64,000 nt of DNA, taken from assembly GCA_977006965.1 (NCBI GenBank), contig OZ345375.1, forward strand, positions 1,240,001-1,304,000, read 5' to 3'. The notes under the pieces are model-generated. The model was not told where the DNA came from. It worked only from the letters and a program-made list of their open reading frames with translations, and made no database searches. This DNA comes from Phymatolithon calcareum (taxonomy: Eukaryota > Rhodophyta > Florideophyceae > Hapalidiales). The stretch's first letter is position 1, and every line of letters begins with the position of its first letter. A program made the translations under genes and the position numbers. Shown in pieces: positions 1 through 11,434 of the stretch.

Positions 1-677
1 GATCGATGACAATGGTCGCAGTGATCACGAATGCGTTCTCCATCGCGTCTGACTGTGAACAGTGCCGCAGTCTCAGCTTTCACGGTTGATGCTTCGACTC
101 TCATCAACATACGCTGCTCCTCTTGCAAAAGTCTGCTCTTCACAAATTCCAGAGAGAATGACTCATCCTCGTTCCCAAGAGCATCGAGAGCACTGATTAA
201 GCTATCGTACCGTTCCGGAAGTCCGTTAAGCACAGCCATCGCCATTTCTTTGTCGTCGATATCAACACCCATTGACTTGAGGGTGGATGCGAGCTGGCGA
301 ATACGGTTCGTATAAGAAAGTATTTTCTCGTCCTCGAGCATTGTGGCGGTATAGAACTTGCGACGAGCGGCCAGTTTGTTCAGTAATGTATGTCGTTCAA
401 AGGTATTAAGAATCGACTGCCACATTTCCTTGGACGTATTCACATCTTGCACATGCTCGAGATGTTCATCCGAGAGAGAAAGTCCGATAATAGCCTTTGC
501 CTTGTTGTCGTTTCGACGCCAGAGAGTGAAATCGTCCGAGTCCCGTGCTGGTGGATCGTCCTCAATGTGTTCATCAAGTTCGCGGAATGACAGTACTAGC
601 TGAATTCTCAGTTTCCAAGTATGGAAATTGGTCTCATTGAGTTTCTCGACCTTCAGAGTTCCTTGGGAGTAGTCCAT
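1..677 (-). CDS. Copia A gag, partial (runs off left edge)
   Basis: Capsid polyprotein start of a Ty1/Copia element, read right to left from an ATG at 677 and open to the window edge with no stop. It begins MDYSQGTLKVEKLNETNF and continues with the conserved Copia gag core (LVLSFRELDEHIEDDPPAR, then LASTLKSMGVDIDDKEMA). The CCHC zinc knuckle starts at the very edge (CDHCH). Its DNA is nearly identical, in inverted orientation, to 1690-2309. The leader, primer site and 5' LTR follow in the expected order at 678-1677, so this is the 5' end of one element whose pol lies outside the window. Confidence 0.85.
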   Translation of the reverse strand, partial: MDYSQGTLKVEKLNETNFHTWKLRIQLVLSFRELDEHIEDDPPARDSDDFTLWRRNDNKAKAIIGLSLSDEHLEHVQDVNTSKEMWQSILNTFERHTLLNKLAARRKFYTATMLEDEKILSYTNRIRQLASTLKSMGVDIDDKEMAMAVLNGLPERYDSLISALDALGNEDESFSLEFVKSRLLQEEQRMLMRVEASTVKAETAALFTVRRDGERIRDHCDHCHR

Positions 678-1246
678 TTTAGGGAGTGTAGGTCTTCTAT
701 TCTTGTCGAAAATCCGTTCGGGGAGTCCACTGCGAGTCAACCGAAGTTAACTATCGAGGCAATCTATCCCGTATAAGAAATTCCTTCAAGTCAATGTGAC
801 CTGGACCTTGATCGGGGGATGGCTCAATGGCCGTATACCTCTTGTGGCGTTCTGGTACACCTGAACCTGCCGTCGGCAACACGAACTGCAAGACGTTTTT
901 GTGGTATCCTGAAACGGGCCTAGTAAGAATCAAAGATTTTTAACAAGGATACGCGACAGGAAAACCGTTGTGGTGTTTTGGTACACCTGAACCTGCAGTC
1001 GGCAAAGCGCACTGCAAGACGCTTAGTGATCCCCTGAAGCGGGCTCCGTAAGGATCAGTGATACTTAACGAGGATACGGGAGCAGGAGAATCGGAGACAA
1101 GAATCTTCTGAAGCGGGCCGAGCAAGAAACAACGATTCTTCACAAGGATACGTAGGCAGAAAGACCAGACAGAGACAGATCGGGGGCGAAGGAGAACCCC
1201 GAAGATAATGACGATGATAATGAAACGCGGTGGTTGAGGTGCGTTG
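678..1246 (-). other. Copia A untranslated leader with internal repeats
   Basis: Stretch between primer site and gag ATG of Copia A. It holds no convincing gene. Two similar blocks of about 130 bp, each with the phrase ggtacacctgaacctgc, lie near 850 and 980, so the leader is internally duplicated. Related blocks occur in the leader of Copia H (18.4-18.73 kb). Short ORFs here are by-products of the repeat. Confidence 0.6.
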
Positions 1247-1261
1247 ACTGGGCCCATAACC
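1247..1261 (-). promoter_or_regulatory. Copia A primer-binding site (half-tRNA-iMet type)
   Basis: On the minus strand this reads GGTTATGGGCCCAGT directly downstream of the LTR end. It is complementary to the anticodon arm of eukaryotic initiator tRNA-Met (CTGGGCCCATAACC), not to a tRNA 3' end. That is the site type known from Drosophila copia and yeast Ty5, which are primed by a tRNA half. Confidence 0.75.
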
Positions 1262-1677
1262 CGTTGAAGAAGGTTAGGCAAGTGATGGGGAGTAAGAAAA
1301 GCTTGGTTGAAGGAAAATGGTTCAGTAGAAGCTGAGATAGGAGAGAATGAGTTCCTTGGTTTACTGACTTGGCAGATTTCAGGTCGAGCCTATATCAAAA
1401 ACCCCAAGTTAACGACAGAGACACACTAGCCCTAAAAAAATTGTCATAAAAACATATGACACGTGTAACATGAAAAAATGAAGAATCATCTCCTGAGTGA
1501 GTTGAGTATGATTATCATACTCTTATCATACTTTGACACGTGTCACCGCCAATCTTCTTGATTCAAAGTTCTGAATCACTTTGACTTTCGACTTGACACG
1601 TGTACATGTGTACCGAGATCATACCTTGATATTGAAGTGTGTTTGCGACAAGAGCTCCAAGCAATCACAGTTCCAAC
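1262..1677 (-). repeat. Copia A 5' LTR (CACGTG family)
   Basis: Minus-strand LTR starting TGTTGGAACTGTGATTG at 1677 and ending at the primer site. It carries several ACACGTGT palindromes, a TATA-like CTATA segment and a variant of the conserved polyadenylation block ending in CCAAGGAAC. Its outer end abuts codons of the plus-strand gag of Copia B at 1678 with no spacer. That suggests Copia A inserted into Copia B, or a later rearrangement. The 3' boundary is degenerate (CAACG in place of CAACAACA). Confidence 0.75.
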
Positions 1678-2340
1678 ACCAATTTCCATGCTTGGAAACA
1701 GAAAATTCAGCTAGTACTATCATTCTGCAAACTTGATGAACACATTGAGGACGATCCACCAGCACGGAACTCGGACGATTTCACTCTCTGGCGTCGAAGC
1801 GACAACAAGGCAAAGGTTATTATCGGATTTTCTCTCTCGGATGAACATCTCGAGCATGTGCAAGATGTGAATACGGCCAAGGAAATGTGGCAGTCGATTC
1901 TGAATATCTTTGAACGACATACATTACTGAACAAACTGGCCGCTCGTCGCAAGTTCTATACCGCCACAATGCTCGAGGACGAGAAAATACTTTCTTATAC
2001 GAACCGTATTCGCCAGCTCGCATCCACCCTCAAGTCAATGGGTGTTGATATCGACGACAAAGAAATGGCGATGGCTGTGCTTAACGGACTTCCGGAAAGG
2101 TACGATAGCTTAATCAGTGCACTCGATGCTCTTGGGAACGAGGATGAGTCATTCTCTCTGGAATTTGTGAAGAGCAGACTTTTGCAAGAGGAGCAGCGTA
2201 TGTTGATGAGAGTCGAAGCATCAACCGTGAAAGCTGAGACTGCGGCACTGTTCACAGTCAGACGCGATGGAGAACGCATTCGTGATCACTGCGACCATTG
2301 TCATCGATCCGGTCATAAGAGCGTTAAGGTGTTGGACCAA
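1678..2340 (+). pseudogene. Copia B gag, 5' truncated
   Basis: Gag of a plus-strand Copia element, missing about the first 17 codons (it opens at TNFHAWKQKIQL, right after the LTR of Copia A). It then stays open to the zinc knuckle (CDHCHRSGHKSVK). A frameshift near 2325 turns the last knuckle Cys region into another frame. The reading frame extends upstream into LTR sequence, but those 13 codons are not gag. It is near-identical to the inverted copy at 1-677. Confidence 0.8.
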
Positions 2341-5300
2341 ATTCCCTTACCTTGCTCCAGAAGGGTACAAACGTCGGAATGAAAAGCAAACAAAACAATC
2401 TGCATTTCTGACTGATGAGTCGGAACCTGTTCGTGTCATATCTGATTCCGACATTGTATGCTTGATGGCCAAGGTGCGCAATTCCGACATTTCCGAGAAG
2501 CCCAAGTCCTGGATCATTGACTCTGGAAGCACATCCCACATGACGTTTGACCGCTCACTCTTCTGCACGTACACCAAACTGTCGTCTACTGTTGAAATGG
2601 GAACGAAAGCTAAGGCCAGAATCGCTGGAAAGGGTGATGCCATTATTACGATCAATATGAATGGGAAGCCGTCGAAATGCAAACTCAGGGATGTTATGCA
2701 CATACCGGACTTTGGATACTCTTTACTATCGGTATCCAAAATGGATGAGAATGGATATGGGATTACGTTCAAGAACAGTCGTTGCTATGTTAAAGCTCAT
2801 GATGACACGGTTGCTACAGGAACACTTCGCAAGAGTCTCTACTCACTCGATCTTGCAGATGGCAATAAAGTTACCGAAGTTTATTGTCTTGCTAGCCTCC
2901 AGCTTTGGCATGAACGTCTCGCTCATGTCCATCCCTCTGGTATCTCTGATATGGTACGTCATGGGGTGGTAAAAGGTGTGAACCTAGCTCCCAATCCAAT
3001 CTCAGAACATCCATGCAAGGACTGTCTTGCCTTCAAATCCCATCGCGCTCCTATCCCAAAGTCTAGTAGTGCTCGTTCTGAAGTTGTCCTCAACCTCGTA
3101 CATTCCGACGTCTTAGGTCCTATCGACATTCCATCACTTGGAGGCTCTCGATACTTCATCACATTCATCGATGATCACTCCAAATGGACCACGGTATACA
3201 CTATGCGACGGAAGTCGGAGAGCTTTCAGTTTTTTCGAAAGTTCCACAGTATGCTGAAACCCATACTGGTAGAAAGCTTAAGCATTTGAACGTTCAGGAC
3301 TTCTCGACTGCACCAAAGCTCAAGGCTATTAGGACCGATAACGGAGACGAGTACCTTTCCAACGAGTTCAAGGCATATTTGGCACAACACGGTATACATC
3401 AGCAACTCACTGTAGCATATACTCCACAACAGAATGGGGTGGCTGAGCGCATGAACCGCACACTTCTCAACTTGGTGCGCTCGATGCTTCATCACAGAGA
3501 CATCGAGAAGAAGTTCTGGGCTGAAGAGTTACGTCACGAGGACTTCCTTCGAACACGACCCCCCATCACATATGGATGGGTGCCGCTCCAGACTTGGGAC
3601 ACTTACGTGTATTTGGCATAAAGTGTTGGTACGTGATTCCGAAAAAGAAGGTAAAGAAACTCGACTCTCGAACTCGTGAGGCCATGATGCTGGGATATGC
3701 GACTTCGTCCAAATGATATAAGCTGTGGGATCCATGCTCCACGAAGGAGATTGTGTCAAAGGATGTGATGTTTGACGAATCGGATTGCGGATTAGGTGAG
3801 GCTGAAACGGATGTATCCACTGACATTGCAGACAACGGAGTCGTCCAAGCATGTGAGGATACGGTTGAAGCTAAGGACACTTCGGAGGAAAACAACAAGA
3901 ACCTCGACGTGACTAACGAAGAAGGGCAGCAGGCGGACGATGCAGAACAACGAACAACACGACCGACATGTGAAGTAACTACACCGATGATCGCCAAACC
4001 CATTCTGCGCAGGTCAGCTCGGGTCTCAAAACCACCCACTGACTTCTGGAGAGCTCCCCCGCACACTGCAATGCTTGCCTTCGAATCTGTCAATCTCGCA
4101 TCGGAATCCGGCTTTTCTTCTCATCAAATACCTCAGACATTTACGGAAGCGACTTCAAAACATAATGTCGACTTCTGGTCAGACGCCATTGAGAAAGAAC
4201 ATTTGTTACTCGTCCATAACAATATCTGGAAACTGTTTCCCCGCAACTCCGACATGAACGTGCTACCGTGCAAGTATGTCTTCAAAGTCAAGGATACAGG
4301 CCCAAAAGTCCGAATTGTGGCAAAAGGGTTCCGACAGGTGCATGGGGTGGGCTACGGTGAAACTTATGCCCCAGTCGTTAAATTCACCTCGATTCGTATC
4401 CTACTTGCAACAGTTGCTGTCCATGATCTGGAACTCCACCAAATGAATCTTGTGACAGTGTTCCTGCATGGTGACCTTGACGAAGACATCTACATGGAAG
4501 TTCCCGCCGGATTTCGGGATCCCAAACGTCCGAACCTTGTTTGCAAGCTCTTGAAGGCACTATACGGTCTGAAGCAAGCTCCGCAGAAATGGCATGCCGA
4601 GTTCGACAAGTTCCTCATCGACGAGCTCGGCTTCTCAAGTAGTCCCAACGATCCTTGTCTGTACGTCCGGCACAAGTCAAACAGCATCATGATCATCGCC
4701 CTGTATGTGGATGACTTACTGATTGCTGGAAACGACACCTCTGCCATTTCGTGGATCAAGGGGGAGCTGAACAAGCGGTTCGAGATGAAGGACCTTGATG
4801 AAGCAAGTGTATGCATACGCTTGAGATTCGCCGGGACCATACTCTTCGGACCCTTCATCTTTCGCAGTCGGTCTACGCTCAGTCGGTCTTGGAACGCTTT
4901 GGCATGGAGAACTCGAAACCTGCACCTACCCTAATGGAGTCAAGCAACAAGAACACCGCAATCGAGGAAGTGGATATCACCGAGTCTCTTGGAGACGAAG
5001 TTCCGTATCGTCCAGCTATCGGAAGCCTGATGTACTTGATGGTCGGCACTCGTCCGGACATCTCGGACTCGGTCGGCAAGCTTTCTTCGTTTTGCGAGAA
5101 ACCCTTAAAACGTCACTGGATGGGTGTTAAGCGCGTTCTTCGGCATATTGCAGAGCTTGGTGCCAATCGGGTACACAGACGCGGATTGGGCAGGATGTCG
5201 TGAGACAAGGCGATCAACAAGTGGGTATGTGTTCCTTCTTGCAGGGGAGCCATAAGCTGGCGTTCGAAGAAACAAACTATCGTCGCCACGTCAACATGTG

Positions 5301-5660
5301 AAGCGGAGTACATCGCTTCCTGTGCCGCCGCCAAGGAAGCTGTTTGGCTGTCAAGACTTATCGCAGATATGCAAGGTCTCCAGAAGCCCACTGTCATGAC
5401 TTTGTATACCGACAGTCAGAGTGCAATCGCAACCGGGAGGAACGCTGCAAATCACTCAACGCAACAAGCATATTGACATCCAATATCACTACGTTCGTGA
5501 TGTTGTTGCAACAGGAAAGATCTCCATTAAGTACTGCAATACTGAGTCCATGGTTGCTGATGCACTAACCAAGCCACTCGATCGAATCAAGACAGCCAAG
5601 TTCGCTCAAGAGATGGGAGTATGCAAGCAAATGGCGTAGTGTGCCTCGATCAAGGGGTAG
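2341..5660 (+). pseudogene. Copia B protease-integrase-RT-RNase H, multiply frameshifted
   Basis: Order typical of Ty1/Copia. It begins with the aspartic protease WIIDSGSTSHMTF near 2510. Integrase follows with a zinc-binding HERLAHV...CKDCLA segment and a core (VHSDVLGPID, IRTDNGDEY, QQNGVAERMNR). Then come an acidic linker, RT with LYVDDLLIAGND near 4710, and RNase H ending KFAQEMGVCKQMA at 5639. Frame breaks occur near 2325, 3250, 3530, 3610-3720 (including a TGA), 4815, 5150, 5245 and 5445, and about 24 nt are missing near 3530. The element is dead, although most catalytic residues remain readable. A purine tract (caaggggtag) precedes the LTR at 5661. Confidence 0.85.
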
Positions 5661-6235
5661 TGTTGGAAGTGTGATTGGTTAGAGCTCTAGTCGCAAACAC
5701 ACTTCAATATCAAGGTATGATCTCGGTACACGTGTACACGTGTCAACTCGAAAGTCAAAGTGACTCAGAACTTTGAATCAAGAAGATTGGCAGTGACACG
5801 TGTCAAAGTATGATAAGAGTATGATAATCATACCCCCCTCACTCAGTAGATAATCTTTGTTTTTTTCATGTTACACGTGTCATATGATATTATGACAAAT
5901 TTGTTTCGGGTTAGAGTGTCTCCGTCGTCAATTAGGGTTTTTGATCAAGTTGATTGAGTTTTCAGGTCTATATATGCTCGACCTGGGATCCGCCAAGGGA
6001 ATAAACCAAGGAACTCATTCTCACCTATCTCAGCTTCTACTCAACCATTTCACATGAACTAAACTTTTTCTTTCTCCTCATCACTTGCCTAACCTTGTCC
6101 CACAGTTCAGGACTATATAGCCAGGTTCTGAGGTCGAGCAAGGCAATAAACCAAGGAACTCATTCACCAACAACTCAGCAACCACTCAACCAAACCATTC
6201 CATCATCCTTATCGCATTCCTAGCCTCCAACAATA
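5661..6235 (+). repeat. Copia LTR shared by elements B and C
   Basis: Starts TGTTGGAAGTGTG after the polypurine tract of B and ends CCTCCAACAATA directly before the primer site of C. One LTR therefore serves as the 3' LTR of B and the 5' LTR of C. It contains CACGTG palindromes and the conserved block AATAAACCAAGGAAC (polyadenylation signal). It is about 140 bp longer than its relatives (431-443 bp) because the 3' portion, including the AATAAACCAAGG block, occurs twice (near 6000 and near 6150). Confidence 0.8.
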
Positions 6236-6250
6236 GGTTATGGGCCCAGT
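6236..6250 (+). promoter_or_regulatory. Copia C primer-binding site (half-tRNA-iMet type)
   Basis: GGTTATGGGCCCAGT immediately after the LTR. It is an exact complement of the initiator tRNA-Met anticodon arm, the same site as in elements A and D. Confidence 0.8.
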
Positions 6251-6730
6251 TAATGCGATTTAAATTTCAACCGTCATCATCCACACCGTCTTCGGGGTTC
6301 TCCTTCGCCCCCGATCTGTCTCTGTCAACATCCCTGATTCGTGTTACAGCTCTCACGCTCCTGGTAAACACCCCTCTAGGGTCGTTACCTTGATTGTGAT
6401 CTGTTCTGGCATTGTGCCTGGTTCTTCGGAGCACACGTACTTACGTCTCCTCATTCAATTACTACCACTGTGGAGCACAACCCTTTGGAAAGTCTTTAGT
6501 GGGGCCCGCTCGAACAGGTGTTTTTTTTCTCAACTTTGTTTTTATCAACTTCGAAGAAGCTCAAGAGGTATACCGCCGTAGTGCCATCCCCAGATCAAGG
6601 CCCGGGTTATTCTGACCCGAAGGAATTTCATATAAGGGATAGATTGCTTTGATAGTTAACCTTGTGTTAGCTCGCAGTGGACTCCCAGAACGGATTTTCA
6701 ACAAGATTTTCAAGACCCCCAAGTCCTAAA
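6251..6730 (+). other. Copia C leader
   Basis: Untranslated leader between primer site and gag. The part around 6330-6410 is closely related to the leader of fragment D (14262-14340). In-frame codons upstream of MDNSQG (from 6677, MDSQNGFSTRF) could extend gag by 18 residues. A similar MDSPNGSSTRF extension precedes gag in Copia J, so the longer start may be genuine. The short ORFs at 6390-6615 look like noise. Confidence 0.5.
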
Positions 6731-8502
6731 ATGGACAACTCACAAGGAACGCTGAATGTCGAAAAGCTCAATGAGACCAATTTCCATACTTGGAAACAGA
6801 AAATTCAGCTAGTACTATCTTTCCGCGAACTCGATGAATACATTGAAGACGATCCACCGGCACGGGAATCGGACGATTTCAAGATATGGCGTCGTAACGA
6901 TAACAAAGCGAAAGCTATTATCGGTCTATCACTGTCCGACGAACATCTCGAACATGTCCGAGATGCGAAAACAGCTAAGGATATGTGCCAGGGAATGAAG
7001 ATGAGTCATTCTCTCTTGAATTCGTAAAGAGTAGACTTTTGCAAGAAGAGCAACGCATGTCTATGAGAGTCGAAGCATCAACCGTGAAAGCTGAGACTGC
7101 GGCATTGTTCGCTGCCAAACGTGATGGAGAACGTATTCGTGACTTCTGCGACCATTGTCATCGATCCGGACATAAGAGCGTTAAGTGCTGGACCAAGTTC
7201 CCGCATCTTGCTCCAGACGGATACAAACGTCGAAATGAAAAGCAGACCAAACCATATGCATTTCTGACCGATGAATCGAAACCCATTCGCGTGATGTCCG
7301 ATTGCGACTTTGTATTTCTGATGGCCAATGTGCGCAGGGCCGACATTCCCGAAAAGTCGAAGTCATGGATCATCGACTCTGGAAGTACATCGCATATGAC
7401 ATTTGACCGTTCAATTTTCTGCTCCTACACCGAAATGACGTCAACTGTGGAGATGGGAGTGAAAGCTCAGGTCACAATCGCAGGAAAAGGTGATGCTATC
7501 ATCACAATCAATGTCAATGGGAAGCCGTCCAAATGCAAACTGAAGGATGTCATGCACATTCTAGACTTTGGATACTCTTTACTATCGGTATCCAAAATGG
7601 ATGAGTATGGAATCACGTTCAAGAACAGATGCTGCTATGTTAAAGCTCATGATGATACAATTGCTACAGGTACACTTCGCAAGAATCTATACTCACTCGA
7701 TCTTGCAGATGACAATAAAGTTAACGAAGTTTCCTGTCTTGCTAGCCTCCAGCTTTGGCATGAACATCTCGCTCATGTCTACCCATCTGGTATCTCTGAT
7801 ATGGTACGTCATGGGGTGGTCAAAGGTGTAAACATTGCTCCCAGTCCAATTTCAAAACATCCATGTAGTGTCTGTCTTGCCGGCAAAGGTCATCGCGCTC
7901 CTATTCCAAAGTTCAGTAGTACTCGTTCTAAAGCCGTCCTCGACCTCGTGCATTCTGACGTCTTAGGTCCTATCGACATTCCGTCACTTGGAGGCTCCCA
8001 ATACTTCATCACGTTCATTGATGACCACTCCAAGTGGACCACAGTGTTCACGATGCGAAAGAATTCAGAGAGCTTTGAGTATTTTCGAAAGTTCCGCAAG
8101 TACACTGAAACCCATACAGGTAGAAAGCTTAAACATTTGAATGTACAGGATTTTTCGCCTTCACCAAAGCTCAAGGCTATTGGGACAGATAACGGAGGCG
8201 AGTACCTGTCCAACGAGTTCAAGGCATATTTGGCGCAACACGGTATACATCAGCAACTCACAGTAGCATACACCCCACAACAAAATGGAGTGGCTGAACG
8301 CATGAACCGCACCCTTCTCAACTTCATGCGCTCGATGCTTCATCACAGAGGCATCGAGAAGAAGTTCTGGGCTGAAGCACTTCTACTGCTGTGTATGTTC
8401 GAAATCGAGTTACGTCAAGAGGATTTCCTTCAAACACGACCCCCCATCACATATGGATGGGTGCCGCTCCAGACTTGGGACACTTACGCTCATTTGGCAT
8501 AA
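6731..8502 (+). pseudogene. Copia C gag-protease-integrase with internal gag deletion
   Basis: Gag starts MDNSQGTLNVEK at 6731 and is collinear with other copies up to KDMCQ. It then jumps at about 6990 to the GNEDESFSLEFV segment, so roughly 85-90 codons of the capsid are deleted and the frame is broken. Downstream is one long frame (6985-8502) with an intact CCHC knuckle CDHCHRSGHKSVKC, protease WIIDSGSTSHMTF, an integrase zinc region (HEHLAHV, CSVCLAGKGHR) and core motifs HSDVLGPID, GTDNGGEY and NGVAERMNR. The frame breaks again near 8400-8500, before FGIKSLYVIPKRK. Confidence 0.85.
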
Positions 8503-9044
8503 AAAGTTTGTACGTAATTCCAAAAAGGAAGGTTAAAACACTCGACTCTCGAACTCGTGAGGCCATTATGCTGAGATATGTGACTTCGTCCAAAGGGTAT
8601 AAGCTATGGGATCCGAACCTCAAGAAGGTGATTGTGTCGAGTGATGTGACGTTTGACGAATCAGATTGCGGATTAAGTGAAGCTGAAACGGATGTATCCA
8701 TTGATACTCAAGACAACGCAGACGTCAAAGTATGTGAGGATATTGTTGAAGCTAAAGACATTTCAGAGCAGGACAACAAGAACCTCGATGCAACCAGCGA
8801 AGAAGGGCAGCAGCCGGACGATGGAGAACAATTTACAACTCCACCGGCATCTGAAGAAACTATACCGATGATCGCAAAACCCATTCTTCGCAGGTCAGCT
8901 CGGGTCTCAAAACCATCGACGGACTCCTGGAATGCTCCCCCGCATACTGCAATGCTTGCCTTCGAATCTGTCAAACTCGCGTCGGAATCCGGTTTGTCTT
9001 CTCAACAAGTACCTCAGACCTTTAAGGAAGCGACTTCGAATGAG
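8391..9044 (+). pseudogene. Copia C integrase C-terminus and linker
   Basis: Continuation of the integrase in another frame: YVRNRVTSRGFPSNTTPHH, then the KVKTLDSRTREAIMLRY segment, an acidic linker and IAKPILRRSARVSKPSTD, which is the usual lead-in to the RT. The frame ends at TSNENV where a solo LTR interrupts it at 9050. Confidence 0.8.
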
Positions 9045-9049
9045 AACGT

Positions 9050-9492
9050 TGTTGTTGGAGGTTATGGAGGAGATGAGGTGAGGGAAAAAGTTTGGTTGGA
9101 GTGAATTGGTTGAGTAGAAGATGAGTTGTGAGTGAATGAGTTCCTTGGTTTATTCACTTGGCGGACCTCAGGTCAAGACTATAGAGACCTGAGAACACAA
9201 CCAGACTTGATCAAAACCCTAATTGACGACGGAGACACACGAACCCTAAACAAATTTGTCATACTATCATATGACACGTGTAACATGAAAAATCAAGAAT
9301 CCTCTACTGAGTGAGGGGAGTATGATTATCATACTCTTATCATACTTTGACACGTGTCACCGCCAATCTTCTTGATTCAAACTTCTGAGACACTTTGACA
9401 TTCGACTTAACACGTGTACACGTGTACCGAGATCATACCTTGATATTGAAGTGTGTTTGCGACTAGAGCTCCAAGCAATCACACTTCCAACA
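9050..9492 (-). mobile_element. Solo Copia LTR with 5-bp target duplication AACGT
   Basis: A complete minus-strand LTR (443 bp, CACGTG family, ending TGTTGTTGGAGG on the left and CTTCCAACA on the right) sits in the pol of Copia C. AACGT flanks it at 9045-9049 and 9493-9497. Removing the LTR and one AACGT restores the codons NENVDF seen in sister copies. This is a textbook solo LTR left by LTR-LTR recombination of a later insertion. Confidence 0.92.
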
Positions 9493-9497
9493 AACGT

Positions 9498-11000
9498 CGA
9501 CTTCTTGTCTCCAGCCATTAAGAAAGAACATTCTTCACTCGTCCATAACAATACCTGGAAACTGGTTTCGCGCAACTCTGACATGAACGTGCTACCGTGC
9601 AAGTATGTCTTCAAGGTCAAGGATACATGCCCGAAAGTTCGCATTGTAGCGAAAGGGTTCCGACAGGTGCATGGGGTGGACTACGGTGAAACGTAGGCCC
9701 CAGACGTAAAGTTCACCTCCATCCGTATCCTACTTGCAACTGTTGCAGTCCATGACTTGGAACTTCATGAACTGGATGTTGTGACAGCATTTTTGCATGG
9801 TGAGCTCGACAAAGACATATACATGGAGGTTCCGGCCGGCTTTCAAGACTCCAAGCATCCCGACCTGGTGTGTAAGCTCCTCAAGGCACTATATGGTTTG
9901 AAGCATGCTCCTCGACAATGGGATGCCAAGATTGCCAATTTCCTCATCGACGAGCCTAGATTCTCGAGTAGTCCCAATGATCCATGTCGCTATGTCCGGC
10001 ACAAGTCTAATTCCATCATGATCATCCCTCTGTACGTAGATGACTTGCTGATTGGTGGGAACGACTCTTCTGCCATTATGTGGATCAAGGGGGAGCTGAA
10101 CCAGAGATTCGAGATGAAGGATCTTAACGAAGCCAGCTTGCGTCTTGGACTTGAAATCCGAAGAAATCGAAAACTTCTCACTCTCCATCTCTCACAGTCG
10201 GTGTACGCTCAGTCCGTCTTGGAACGTTTCTTTATGGAAAACTCAAAACCAGTACCAACGCTAATGGAGTCCAGTAACAAGAACACCGCAGTTGGAGAAA
10301 TCGATATCACCAAGTCTGTGTCAGACCAAGTCCCGTATCGTCCTGCTATCGGAATCCTCATGCATTTGATGGTGGGCACTCGGCCAGACATATCGGACTC
10401 GGTTGGCAAGTTGTCTTCATTCTGCGAAAATCCTCTCCCACGTCACTGGATGGCTGTCACTCGGAACCATTGCATTCTTTTTGGCTCAAATTGCAACTTG
10501 GTACTATTCGGCTACACCGACTCGGATTGGGCAGAATGTGGTGACACTCGTCGCTCTACAAGTTGTTATTTGTTCTTACTCCCATGGGGAGCGATAAGCT
10601 GGCGTTCGAGCAAGCAGACCATCGTGGTAACCACAACATGCGAAGCGGAATATATCGCGTCATGTTCCGCCGCAAAGGAAGCCGTATGGTTATCTCGCCT
10701 CATCGCCGACGTTCACGGTCTCGTCAAGCCAGCTCGCATGACTCTGTACATCGACAGTCAGAGTGCGCTAGCGACAGGAAGAGCGCTGCCATCACTCAGC
10801 GAAACGAGCACATCGACATACAATATCACTATGTACGTGACGTTGTTGTCACCGGGAAGCTGAACATCAAGTATTGCGAGACGAACTTCATGGTCGCCGA
10901 CTCATTGACCGAGCCGCTTGATCGCTTTAAGACAGCCAAGTTCGCACAAGACATGAGTATATGCGACTTGAAGTCCCAGTGTCCCTCGATCAAGGTGGAG
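9498..11000 (+). pseudogene. Copia C reverse transcriptase and RNase H
   Basis: Continues pol after the solo LTR: FLSPAIKKEHSSLVHNNTW, then KYVFKVKD and VHGVDYGET, followed by a TAG at 9694 in place of a Tyr codon. RT resumes at VVTAFLHGELDKDIYMEVP, has the catalytic LYVDDLLIGGND near 10030, and passes into RNase H (YTDSDWAECGDT, TCEAEYIAS, YIDSQSALATG). A frameshift near 10785 moves the end (HIDIQYHYVRDVV, FMVADSLTEPLDR) to another frame. The purine tract gatcaaggtggag precedes the 3' LTR. Confidence 0.85.
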
Positions 11001-11434
11001 TGTTGAAAGTGTGAAGCTTGGAGCTCTCGCCGCATCACACTTCAAAATCATGGTTTGATCTCGGTACACGTGTCAAGTCGAAAGACGAAGTGTCTCAGAA
11101 CTTGGATTCATGAAGATTGGCGGTGACACGTGTCAAAGTATGATAAGAGTATGACAATCATACTCCCCTCACTCAGTACATTATTCTCGATTTTTTCATG
11201 TTACACGTTTCATATGATATTATGACAAATTTGTTTCGAGTTAGAGTGTCTCCGTCGTCAATTAGGGTTTTGATCAAGTCTGGTTGAGTTCTCAGGTCTA
11301 TATAGTCTTGACCTGAGGTCCGCCAAGTCAATAAACCAAGGAACTCATTCACTCACAACCCAACTTCTCCTCAACCAATTCTTTCTAACCGAACATTTTC
11401 ATTCACCTCATCTTAACCCTAACCTCCAACAACA
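11001..11434 (+). repeat. Copia C 3' LTR
   Basis: Starts TGTTGAAAGTGTGAAGC and ends CCTCCAACAACA, 434 bp. It has CACGTG palindromes and the block AATAAACCAAGGAAC near 11330. It differs from the 5' LTR at 5661 in sequence and by lacking the internal duplication, so the pair is old or was reshuffled by recombination. Confidence 0.85.

Noticed and set aside
31-603. Plus-strand ORFs at the left edge
   Set aside because: They are antisense to Copia gag, whose reading frame on the minus strand is open and recognisable.
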